Source of the DNA: Anaerolineales bacterium | GTDB lineage: Bacteria; Chloroflexota; Anaerolineae; 4572-78; NAK82 | Direction: 5' to 3' | DNA length: 7,835 nt | Assembly (NCBI GenBank): GCA_024643945.1 | Contig: JAHELX010000123.1 | Location: forward strand, 4,331-12,165 | Shown here: positions 1 to 7,000 of the stretch, in pieces | Numbering within the stretch: the first letter of the stretch is position 1 | How the letters are laid out: each line of letters begins with the position of its first letter | Made by a program: the position numbers and the translations under genes | The notes under the pieces: generated by a model | What the model was told of the DNA's origin: nothing | What the model saw: only the letters and a program-made list of their open reading frames with translations | The model's database searches: none

Positions 1-15
1 GTCAACTGATCGTCT

Positions 16-387
16 TCACCATAGGCCCATCTCCTCCAGTACCTCCGCGATGCGTTCCGCCGGCTCGCCGCGCATCAGGACGGCATCGGCCCCGGCGGCC
101 AGCATCAACTGTTGCTGCCGGGTGGTTTCGGCCAGCACCAGGCAGCGGATGTGCGGCTGCTCCCCCTTGACCTGCCGCAGCAGGGCCAGCATTTCGTCTT
201 CCGGCAGGCCGGAGTCGATGACGATCAGGGCGGGCCGGCGTTGGCGGGCCAGGTCCAGCGCCGATAAACCACCGCCGGCCACCCCAATGACTTCGATGTG
301 GGGCGACAAGTCCAGCATCGCCCGCAACGCCCGCCGCATAACCCCAGGACGAGAGGCAATAATGGTCGGATAGGTAGGTTGGTCCAT
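16..387 (-). CDS. Degenerate receiver-domain protein (stand-alone, no output domain)
   Basis: This 123-residue protein aligns end to end with the CheY-like receiver fold of NarL/LuxR-type regulators: a hydrophobic first strand (PTIIAS), a helix resembling 'VREGLRALL' (MRRALRAMLDLSP), strand IEVIGVA, and the phospho-acceptor strand LIVIDSGLP with Asp58. It ends after the last helix (AERIAEVLEEM), so it has no DNA-binding or other output domain. Several active-site positions are changed. The acidic pair near the N terminus is Ala11-Ser12, the Ser/Thr position after strand 4 is Ala86 (LVLAET), and the conserved Lys is Arg106 (LMRGEP). Metal-dependent phosphorylation is therefore doubtful, and it may act as a phosphorylation-independent partner or decoy; that role is inference. 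The ATG is chosen because AAGG lies 8 bases upstream and the receiver fold starts right after it. It is divergent from the ATPase gene, and its left neighbour is outside the window. Confidence 0.8.
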   Translation of the reverse strand: MDQPTYPTIIASRPGVMRRALRAMLDLSPHIEVIGVAGGGLSALDLARQRRPALIVIDSGLPEDEMLALLRQVKGEQPHIRCLVLAETTRQQQLMLAAGADAVLMRGEPAERIAEVLEEMGLW

Positions 388-540
388 TAACTGTACCTTG
401 GCATATGGTCACCCTAATGAACTTCTCACTTATGCCGGCGACGAGGCTCTGTCTGCCAGATCCAATCCTTCGGAGCAAGGTTCAGTTGTCCAGGTTTTTG
501 TCGTCAAGTTTTATGTGATCAGGGCCGGAACGCTTCTGAA

Positions 541-569
541 ATCATAACACATCTACCCCCGGAATTCAT
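541..569 (-). promoter_or_regulatory. Possible promoter for the receiver gene
   Basis: On the minus strand, TATGAT (541-546) is preceded by TGT, forming an extended -10 element. An ATGAAT hexamer (564-569) sits 17 bases upstream as a weak -35 (3 of 6 matches). Transcription would start near position 534 and run about 147 bases before the receiver start codon. The match is modest and could arise by chance in AT-rich sequence. Confidence 0.22.
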
Positions 570-707
570 CGGGATTAGAGATGATTCTGTCTCAACAAAA
601 AACCAACAACACAAGTTGGGGGCGAGTTCATCCTTTAGGCGGAGAAGGTTGCTCTTTTGTCGGAGCCGGGAATCGTCCCCAATGCAGGTGTAACCGCCCG
701 GCGGATA

Positions 708-716
708 TGGTATAAT
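708..716 (+). promoter_or_regulatory. Extended -10 promoter of the ATPase gene
   Basis: TGG followed by a perfect TATAAT (711-716) makes a consensus extended -10 element for the housekeeping sigma factor. No recognisable -35 is found at 16-18 bases upstream (GTGTAA at 17), which is typical of extended -10 promoters. The start site would be near 723, giving a leader of about 29 bases to the ATG at 752. A GC-rich dyad, CCGCC-C-GGCGG (694-704), sits directly upstream of the -10 and could be an operator; that is inference. The -10 itself lies in the symmetric GTATA-A-TATAC (710-720). Confidence 0.6.
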
Positions 717-742
717 ATACAGATCGAAGCTCCCTCATCCAT

Positions 743-747
743 GGAGG
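743..747 (+). promoter_or_regulatory. Ribosome binding site, ATPase gene
   Basis: GGAGG (743-747, extending to GGAGGT) lies 4 bases before the ATG at 752, a strong Shine-Dalgarno that fixes the start. An ATG overlapping it at 741 is out of frame. Confidence 0.75.
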
Positions 748-751
748 TCAT

Positions 752-3304
752 ATGTCGCAAATTTCCGGTTTGACCCGTGATCAAGTCCTGGAGCGGCGGC
801 GGCGTGGCCAGGGCAACGACCTCAAGCTGTCCACCAGCCGTCCTTATAGGGACATCATCCTGACCAATGTCTTCAACCCGGTTAATATTGTGCTGTACGC
901 CATCGGCGCGGGCATGCTGCTGGTGGGCGACTTCAAGAGCGCCTTTGCCACCGTCATGTTGGTGATTTTCAACGCTGTTGCCGGCATCATTCAAGAAGTA
1001 CGGGCCAAAAAGCAGCTCGACCAGATTGCCCTGCTGGCCCGGGTCAAGGTAACGGTGCGGCGCGAAGGCCAGGACCAACCGGTTGACCCCTCGGAACTGG
1101 TGTTGGGGGACCTGCTGGTCATCCGCTCCGGCGACCAGATTCCGGTGGATGGTGTCGTGCTGGGCAACGGCGAAATCGAGGTGGACGAGTCGGCCTTAAC
1201 CGGCGAGTCTGACTTGATCCCCAAGGCCGGCGGCGAGCAGGTGCTATCGGGCAGTTTTTGCGTCACCGGCGAGACACTGGTAGAAGCCACCGGTGTCGGC
1301 GAGGCGAGCTTTGCCAACCGGCTCACCAAAAACGCCCGCGAGTTCAAGCTGGAACAAACGCCGCTGCAGCGCGAGGTGAACCGGCTGCTCCGGGTGGTGT
1401 TGTTGATAGTGATTTTCTTCAGTCTTCTGGCGGTGCTAGCTCTGTTTGTGTTGGACCTGCCGGTTGGTATCTGGCTCCAGGTACTGGCCGTCATCACCGG
1501 CTCTGTGTCGGCCGGGCTGCTCACGCTTATTACCCTCAACTACTCCTGGGGCTCGGTGCGCATCGGCCAAAAGGGCGGGTTGGTGCAGCAAATCAACGCC
1601 GTCGAGTCGCTCAGCAACGTGACCGTGCTGTGCACCGACAAAACAGGCACGCTCACCGCCAACAAGATCAAATACCACGCTGGCTACCCGGTGGGGCTGA
1701 GTAAGGCCCGGCTGGAGCAACTCCTGGCCGATTTTGCGGCCAGCGCCGGCAGCACCAACAAAACCAGCCAGGCCATCATCGCCGCGCTGCCGGGGACCCG
1801 GCGGGTTGTCAGCGACGAGGTGCCTTTCTCCTCGGCCCGCAAATGGTCGGCTATTGCCCTGGATGAGCCGGCGTTCAAGGGTGCTTACGTTCTGGGCGCG
1901 CTGGAAATGCTGCAAGACACCTTGAGTGTGGACGAGGCGGCCCGCCAGCAGCTAGAGGATTGGTCGGCCCAGGGCCTGCGAGTACTGGTCTTTGCTCACA
2001 ACCCGGAAATCACCACTCTGCACGACCTCGCCGGCGAACCGGCCCTGCCGCCGCTGACCCTGCTGGGCGTGGTCAGCTTTAGCGATGAGCTGCGGCCTCA
2101 CCTGCCGGAAACCCTCAGTTCGTTTACCGCCAATGGGGTCAGGCTCAAAGTGATTTCCGGCGACAACCCCCAGACCGTAGCCGCGCTGGCCAGACAGGCC
2201 GGCCTGCCCGGCGACTTGAAGGCCGTTTCCGGCCCGGAACTGGCCCGCATGAGCCCGGCCGAGTTCAGCCAGACTGCGCTGGAGGCCACGGTTTTTGGGC
2301 GGATCACCCCCCAGCAAAAAGAAGCGTTGGTGACGGCCCTGCGCGAACAGGGCGAATACGTGGCCATGATGGGCGACGGGGTGAACGATGTGCTGTCGTT
2401 GAAAAAGGCCAACATGGGGATTGCCATGGAAAGCGGCAGCAGCGCCACCCGCTCCGTGGCCGCCATGATCCTGCTGGGCGACTCGTTTGCCGCCATGCCG
2501 AACGCGCTCGCCGAAGGGCAACGGATCGTCAACAGCATCCAGAATATTCTCAAACTGTTTATGGTCACGGTGTTTGCCTTGTTGTTGCTTATTATCGGCG
2601 TCACCATGCTGGGCCTGGGCTTTCCGTTCACCACTCTGCAGAGCACGCTGCTGTCATTCTTTGTGCGGGGGATACCGCCCCTGGTGCTGGCGGTTGTGGC
2701 TCAGGCCGGGCGGGGGCGGGGCAGTCTTTACCACAACCTGATGCATTTTACCCTGCCGGCCAGCTTTTCCATCTTTCTGTTTGGCTTGCTCATCTACATG
2801 GGGACCTTCTTTGCCATCCAGAATGACCTGGCCCAGGTGAGCATCAGCCCGGAGAGGTTCGCCGAGATCGGCCGGAACGCCGGTAGGGATTATACCAACC
2901 TGGCCCCCGACCAGTTCAAGGCGCTGGTCACCCTGTTTTCCGCGCAGACGGCGCTAACCGCTTTCTTTGTTTTGGCCGGGGTGCTGCTGATGGTCTTTGC
3001 CGAGCCGCCCCTGAAATGGCTGGCCGGCGGTGCCCCTTACAGCGGCAGGTGGCTGCCCACCCTGGTGGCGGGCGTCTTGATCCTGGCATACGGAGTTGTT
3101 GCGGCCCTGCCGACATGGCAACGCTTTTTCGACCTGGTACCACTGCCCCCAGCCGTTAACCTGGCTATTGTCGGGGTAACCCTGCTCTGGGTTTTTCTCC
3201 AGCGCGCCGCCTGGCGTGAGCGCTGGCTGGAGCGGCTTTTAGACCTCGAAGAAGAGTTGGACGGGAAAAGCTATTCACAAAGTATGCATACTATGATAGG
3301 CTAG
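752..3304 (+). CDS. P-type cation-translocating ATPase, CtpE-like
   Basis: This 850-residue integral membrane pump uses ATP to move a cation across the cytoplasmic membrane. The actuator domain has TGES at 150-153. The phosphorylation motif CTDKTGTLT has its aspartyl-phosphate acceptor at Asp296. The nucleotide-binding domain shows PFSSARKWS (358-366) and FKGA (Lys376), followed by SGDNP (469-473) and the hinge motif GDGVND (541-546). About ten hydrophobic helices are visible: two near 38-82, two near 212-265, and six between about 602 and 820. The N-terminal 'GLTRDQVLERRRRGQGN' and the FSSARKWS motif resemble the actinobacterial CtpE calcium-pump group, so Ca2+ is a possible substrate. However, the helix-4 PEGL motif of that group is replaced by Ser253-Ala254-Gly255-Leu256, which removes the ion-binding glutamate and makes the substrate uncertain. 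The length is normal and no frameshift is seen. The last dozen or so residues lie in AT-rich DNA and look unconserved. No obvious terminator follows. Confidence 0.93.
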   Translation: MSQISGLTRDQVLERRRRGQGNDLKLSTSRPYRDIILTNVFNPVNIVLYAIGAGMLLVGDFKSAFATVMLVIFNAVAGIIQEVRAKKQLDQIALLARVKVTVRREGQDQPVDPSELVLGDLLVIRSGDQIPVDGVVLGNGEIEVDESALTGESDLIPKAGGEQVLSGSFCVTGETLVEATGVGEASFANRLTKNAREFKLEQTPLQREVNRLLRVVLLIVIFFSLLAVLALFVLDLPVGIWLQVLAVITGSVSAGLLTLITLNYSWGSVRIGQKGGLVQQINAVESLSNVTVLCTDKTGTLTANKIKYHAGYPVGLSKARLEQLLADFAASAGSTNKTSQAIIAALPGTRRVVSDEVPFSSARKWSAIALDEPAFKGAYVLGALEMLQDTLSVDEAARQQLEDWSAQGLRVLVFAHNPEITTLHDLAGEPALPPLTLLGVVSFSDELRPHLPETLSSFTANGVRLKVISGDNPQTVAALARQAGLPGDLKAVSGPELARMSPAEFSQTALEATVFGRITPQQKEALVTALREQGEYVAMMGDGVNDVLSLKKANMGIAMESGSSATRSVAAMILLGDSFAAMPNALAEGQRIVNSIQNILKLFMVTVFALLLLIIGVTMLGLGFPFTTLQSTLLSFFVRGIPPLVLAVVAQAGRGRGSLYHNLMHFTLPASFSIFLFGLLIYMGTFFAIQNDLAQVSISPERFAEIGRNAGRDYTNLAPDQFKALVTLFSAQTALTAFFVLAGVLLMVFAEPPLKWLAGGAPYSGRWLPTLVAGVLILAYGVVAALPTWQRFFDLVPLPPAVNLAIVGVTLLWVFLQRAAWRERWLERLLDLEEELDGKSYSQSMHTMIG

Positions 3305-3362
3305 TGTGGGCTATAGATTCATTCTCTTGCTTCTGATACTTTTCCTCGTCCTTCTTCTTCAC
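3291..3362 (-). CDS. Possible tiny ORF, 23 residues, charged
   Basis: A GTG start overlaps the stop of the minus-strand ORF just upstream (GTGA overlap) and opens a short lysine- and glutamate-rich peptide (KKKDEEKYQKQENE) that ends at TAG. It runs antisense over the last 14 bases of the ATPase gene. The polypyrimidine run on the plus strand (near 3350-3360) creates the lysines. It may be the frameshifted tail of the ORF at 3359-3460, or chance. No family is recognised. Confidence 0.12.
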   Translation of the reverse strand: MKKKDEEKYQKQENESIAHTSLS

Positions 3363-3460
3363 GTCTTCATGGCCCGACCTTGTCGCACCGAAGCCTCTAT
3401 ACTTTCGATCTCTTCAACCATGCGTATCAGTACAGTGATGGATGGGGCGTGGTCTATCAT
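3359..3460 (-). CDS. Possible small ORF, 33 residues, unknown
   Basis: This is an ATG-initiated 33-codon frame with protein-like, helix-forming composition (TVLIRMVEEIESIEASVRQG). It starts 15 bases downstream, on the minus strand, of a strong palindrome at 3476-3499. There is no good Shine-Dalgarno; the purine-rich AAGAGAA upstream would lie in the loop of a hairpin (3461-3479) that abuts the ATG. Joining it by a frameshift to the overlapping ORF at 3291-3362 would give a protein of about 55 residues. I do not recognise a family. It could be a real small gene, a remnant of a larger one, or noise. Confidence 0.25.
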   Translation of the reverse strand: MIDHAPSITVLIRMVEEIESIEASVRQGRAMKT

Positions 3461-3479
3461 GTCAAGTTCTCTTCTTGAC
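3461..3479. repeat. Inverted repeat overlapping the 24-base palindrome
   Basis: GTCAAG (3461-3466) and CTTGAC (3474-3479) are perfect complementary arms around a 7-base loop. The right arm shares 3476-3479 with the neighbouring palindrome, so the two hairpins cannot form fully in the same RNA. It directly abuts the ATG of the possible minus-strand ORF at 3460. Confidence 0.5.
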
Positions 3480-3499
3480 CTATACGTTCGTATAGGTCA
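3476..3499. repeat. 24-base interrupted palindrome, candidate operator
   Basis: TGACCTATACG (3476-3486) and CGTATAGGTCA (3489-3499) are perfect 11-base complementary arms around a TT centre. The symmetry suits a dimeric DNA-binding protein. As RNA it would form a stem of about ten pairs with a GTTC loop, but there is no downstream U-run on either strand, so a simple terminator is unlikely. It is 172 bases past the ATPase stop and just upstream of the possible minus-strand ORF. Confidence 0.65.
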
Positions 3500-3572
3500 C
3501 AAACTGAACGAATGCCTGGTGCCTGCAGTACCTAACTGTGTTATACTGAGTAGCAAGCCGAATCCTCACTCG

Positions 3573-3586
3573 AAGTTGGACAACTT
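3573..3586. repeat. Short inverted repeat AAGTTG-GA-CAACTT
   Basis: Two perfect 6-base arms flank a 2-base centre. A partial copy of the same motif, AGTTGTCCA, occurs at 484-492 upstream of the ATPase gene. The function is unknown. Confidence 0.4.
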
Positions 3587-3653
3587 AAACTAGACGGGCA
3601 GATAGCCCGATGGCTGGTTAAGAACTGAGTATTGAGCCTTACTAAGGTTTGCG

Positions 3654-3930
3654 TCATAGCTGAGACAGCCTTCGCCCCCTTTGTGACCACTGGCTGGCAA
3701 TGCGTTGGATATCCAGAATAGCCAGCCAGGTGTCGGAAGCCTTCAAGTCGATTTGCCCGATGACCGAGTGGTCGTGACCTATGCTAATCGGCTTGTTGTC
3801 CCGGATGGGTGTGAGTTGATACCCCCTCTAAAGCATCCATCAACTCGAACATCGCCTCGGCCCGCCGGGTGAAACTGGGGTACAATTCCACCCGGAACTG
3901 TTGAAATTGGGTTTGTCCTCTTGTAGAGGA
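3654..3930 (-). pseudogene. Transposase remnant, N-terminal part, frameshifted
   Basis: Two minus-strand frames join at a run of five G (C3822-3826 on the plus strand). The first frame (3930 down to the run) reads FQQFRVELYPSFTRRAEAMF and ELMDALEG, which resembles the N-terminal helix of DDE transposases of the IS4/IS701-like superfamily (typical form: 'F..FR..LY.....RADALFEL.DAL'). Dropping one base continues into YQLTPIRDNKPISIGHDHS and TWLAILDIQRIAS, resembling the later 'NKPVTVGHQYS ... WVAPLDIRRV' stretch of the same proteins. The normal residues between these blocks are missing, and a stop (3654-3656) follows before the catalytic core is complete. It is therefore a decayed, internally deleted fragment. 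The unshifted frame stops at 3784-3786. Recognition is from memory of the family, not a search. Confidence 0.62.
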
Positions 3931-3980
3931 TTAGAATCTAAGTGCCTGGCTTGAAGGAGCACGGGTCACGCAACACATTC

Positions 3981-3999
3981 GTAGTGCGTACTGCGTATT
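3981..3999 (+). repeat. Degenerate heptamer repeat near the element edge
   Basis: GTAGTGC, GTACTGC and a partial GTATT are tandem 7-base units of the form GTAnTGC. The repeat lies between the transposase remnant and the kinase start and may mark the edge of the old mobile element. It is translated only if the kinase were to start at the GTG at 3942. Confidence 0.35.
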
Positions 4000-4038
4000 C
4001 CCCACCACGACCACTTTCCGAGAACTCTCTGCTACCCA

Positions 4039-4045
4039 GGGAGGT
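4039..4045 (+). promoter_or_regulatory. Ribosome binding site deciding the kinase start
   Basis: GGGAGGT is a near-perfect Shine-Dalgarno. The only in-frame codon at normal spacing able to initiate is ATT at 4050-4052 (4 bases after the motif); there is no ATG, GTG or TTG nearby. The first in-frame ATG (4086) is 40 bases away and has no ribosome binding site of its own. Confidence 0.55.
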
Positions 4046-4049
4046 AATT

Positions 4050-7000
4050 ATTAGCGTAAAAACTGTCCCTAAACACGGCTTGATAATGCTCCTGTTCAGC
4101 CTGGGGCTGTTAGCCTTACCCCTGGCCGCCGTGACCCAGGGCGGCGACCGGGGCCGGCCGGCCCCGGTCATCCTGACCGAGGGGCAAGAAGAATACCCGC
4201 TGGGGCTGCACCTGGAACTTCTGGCAGACCCCACCGGCCAACTGACCATCGAGGAGGTCTCCTCGCCCGCCTACGATGACCAGTTTATCCCCAGCCAGGC
4301 AGAAGTTCCCAATTTTGGCTCTATCTCGGCGGCCATTTGGGCCCGCTTTCAGGTACGGGACGAGGCCGGTCCGGCCACTGCCTGGCGATTGGCCGTGGCC
4401 GAAGCACGGCTAGGGTACGTTGACCTGTTCATACCGGCCGGGGATGGAACAGGCTGGGTACACCAACAAGCCGGGCGGGCCCGACCTTTCACCGTCCGGG
4501 AAGTCCCTTATCGCTACGGGGTGTTCAAGGTGCCCCTGCCCCCTGGCCAAACCCAGACCATTTACCTGCGCGTTCAGAGTGCTCCCCTTCTATTACCCCT
4601 GACTCTCTGGTCGTTAGAGGCTTTTACCCAACATACCCAGACCGAACTGCTGGTCTTCGGCCTGTTTTACGGCCTGATGCTGGTAATGCTGGGCTACAAC
4701 CTGTTCCTCTTCGCCTCCCTGCGCGACCGCAGTTACCTCTACCTGGCGTTGTTTATCACCAGTTTTGGCCTGAACGATGCCCTTCGGGAGGGCCTGGCCC
4801 AGCAATACCTGGGGCCGGCGTGGCCCAACCTGTACGGGATATCGATCACTGCCACTACAAACTACATGACCGCTCTTTTGTTTGGAACCAGCTTTCTCCA
4901 GACAAACGTTCGCACGCCCCGCTTAGGCAAAGTTATGGCGGCGATTATACTCATTGCCCCTATTTATGAAGTTCTTGCTCTTCTGGGGTGGGTTCCTGAG
5001 GCCGGCGGACATACCATCCTCGCTTTAGTGACGGTCCTGTTGCTGGTGGCTGCCGGTTATATGACCGGGCGGCAGGGTTACCGGCCGGCCCGCTATTTCC
5101 TGCTGGCCTGGCTGATTTTTCTGGGAGCCGCAGCTTTCCATAATTTAACCAATGCCGGTTTGCTACCCGGCACGCCGTTCGGCCAGCAGAGTATGCGGAT
5201 TGGTATGGCCCTGATGGTGCTGCTGCTGTCGCTCGCCCTGGCCGACCGGATCAACCTGCTCAAAGCAGCAACGGAACAGGCCAACCTGACCCTGGAAGAA
5301 GAGATTCAAGAGCGAAAAAGTGCCCAGCTTGCGCTGGGCCAGAGCGAGAAAAAATACCGCACCGTGGTAGAACAAGCCACCGTAGGCATCCTGGTGATGC
5401 AAGGTGGCCAGCGTACATATTACAATCCGGCCTGGCTTGACATGACCGGCTATTCAGCCGAAGAATATAACTCAATTCCTTTCTTGTCACTGGTCTATGC
5501 CGACGATCTAGAAACTATAGAAGCTGCGTATCAAAACCTGGTCATGGGGCAAGAATTTGAGGCTCTACCTAATTTTAGAATAACGGACAAATCAGGCGAT
5601 ATCAAATGGCTTTCTGCCCATAGCGCGAGGATTGAATGGGAGGGTAAACCGGCCGGGATGGTCTTTATTAAAGACATCACCGAACGCAAACAGGCCGAGG
5701 AGTCGCTGCAGGAAAGAAAAGATCGCTACCGGCTCGCCCTGGAAACCGGACAGATCGCATTGTGGCAGATGAATCTGGTGACCGGGCAGTGGGAGCTGGA
5801 TGGCGCTGTCGAGCAGATAACCGGGTACACAGCCGAGGAACTGGGCACGGAAGTGACCTGGGAAGAAGCCACCCACCTGGAGGACCTGGCGTGGATCGGC
5901 GAGGCCTGGCAAGAAATGCTCGAGGGACGCCGCGAACGGTATGCCGTCGTGCATCGAATGTTGCATAAGGACGGATCTGTGCGGTGGGTGGAGGCTCAAG
6001 GAACAGCCATACGGGATGAGAATGGGCAGGTGACACGCATTTTGGGGACGACAAGGGACATCACCGCCACCAGGCAGGCGGAGGAATTGGTGGCCGAACG
6101 GACCGCCGAGTTGGTTGAGGCCAACCAGTACCTCCAGCACGAGATTGGCGAGCGCCGTAAGGCAGAGGCAGCCTTGCTCGTAGTGCAAGGTCAATTGGCA
6201 CAGCGGGTCATGGAGCGCACGGCTGAACTGGAACAGGCCAACCAACAGTTAAGCGCCCTCCTGGATACGCTGGAGCAGCGGGTGGCCGACCGCACCCGCG
6301 AACTGACCACCTTTCTTGACCTGACCATGTTGGTGAGCGAAAACCGCGCTCTGCCGGACATCCTGGCCTTGGCGCTGGACCGCATCCTGGAGGCCAGCCA
6401 ATGCCAGGCCGTCTGCCTGCACCTGCTGACTGAGGATCAAACCTGTCTGGATCTGTCAGCCCAGCGCGGCCTGTCGGCCGCCCAGCAGCAGCAGTTGGGA
6501 TGCCTGCCGCTCGAGACCGAGTTGTCCGGCTGGCTGGCCGACCCTGACGCGCCGGCGCTGGACCTGGCTCTGCCCGGCGGCCGCCTGCCGTCTGTCCTGC
6601 GCCTGGATGGCTTCCGGTCCTACCTGGGGACGCAGTTACAGGCCAGAGAGAAAGTGCAAGGCATATTGAGTTACTACCGGACGGCCGACCGGTCTTTTTC
6701 GCTGGACGAGATCTCGCTGCTGGCTGCTCTGGCCGAACAGTTAGGCATCGTCATCGAGAACCATCGCCTGCGCGGCCGCATCGAGGAAGTCGCCGTGGTG
6801 GCCGAACGGCAGCGGCTGGCCCGCGATTTGCACGACTCGATCAACCAGTCTCTCTACAGTTTGAACCTGTTCGCCCACGCCGGGCAAGAGGCGGCTGCCG
6901 ATGGCGACACCGAGCGGCTGGCGGCTAGCCTGGCCCGAGTGGAGGCCATCAGTCTGGATGTTCTCAGGGAAATGCGCCTGCTGTTGTTCCAGTTGCAGCC

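Larger units (their letters stand above)
388..751. other. Intergenic region between divergent genes
   Basis: This 364-base spacer separates the minus-strand receiver gene from the plus-strand ATPase gene and is AT-richer than either. I see no convincing gene or structured RNA in it. Long reading frames that cross it are extensions of shadow frames from the receiver gene. It contains the ATPase promoter and ribosome binding site at its right end, and a weaker promoter candidate pointing left towards the receiver gene. A further weak plus-strand pair (TTGTCC at 486-491 and TTTTAT at 509-514, 17-base spacer) is visible but would give a leader of over 200 bases. Confidence 0.6.
3305..4049. other. 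Spacer between ATPase and kinase genes
   Basis: This is about 745 bases with no well-supported intact gene. The first 300 bases are clearly AT-richer than the flanking genes (25 of 60 bases are G or C in 3301-3360) and contain inverted repeats, doubtful tiny minus-strand ORFs and an extended -10-like sequence (TGT-TATACT, 3539-3547, plus strand). A small hairpin CGGGC-AGATA-GCCCG sits at 3595-3609 without a T-run. The second part (3654-3930) is a decayed transposase fragment on the minus strand. The last 120 bases form the kinase leader. No Rho-independent terminator with a U-tract is visible for the ATPase gene. Confidence 0.6.

Noticed and set aside
2..478. 158-codon minus-strand frame over the receiver gene
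   Set aside because: It is a glycine-, alanine- and arginine-rich shadow of the GC-rich receiver gene in another frame; the receiver frame has clear family similarity.
1952..2646. Long minus-strand frames antisense to the ATPase gene
   Set aside because: The plus-strand frame carries conserved ATPase motifs throughout; the antisense frames are long only because of high GC codon usage.
3306..3593. 95-codon plus-strand frame with a leucine-rich, signal-peptide-like start
   Set aside because: It begins at a GTG right after the ATPase stop with no ribosome binding site. The hydrophobic start comes from a polypyrimidine run, the rest is low in protein-like features, and it spans the strong palindrome.
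3595..3609. CGGGC-AGATA-GCCCG hairpin as an ATPase terminator
   Set aside because: The stem is only five pairs, has no following T-run, and lies almost 300 bases past the stop.
3881..3886. TACAAT as a kinase promoter -10
   Set aside because: No -35 or extended TG element at proper spacing, and the bases are explained by the transposase remnant coding on the other strand.
3942..4049. N-terminal extension of the kinase from the GTG at 3942
   Set aside because: AGAGGA is about 11 bases from the GTG, which is long. The extension places 50 residues before the signal peptide and lies over the heptamer repeats and presumed transposon edge.
5592..6245. 217-codon minus-strand frame antisense to the PAS region
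   Set aside because: It is a shadow of the kinase frame; no recognised motif, no ribosome binding site, and the plus-strand PAS domains explain the sequence.
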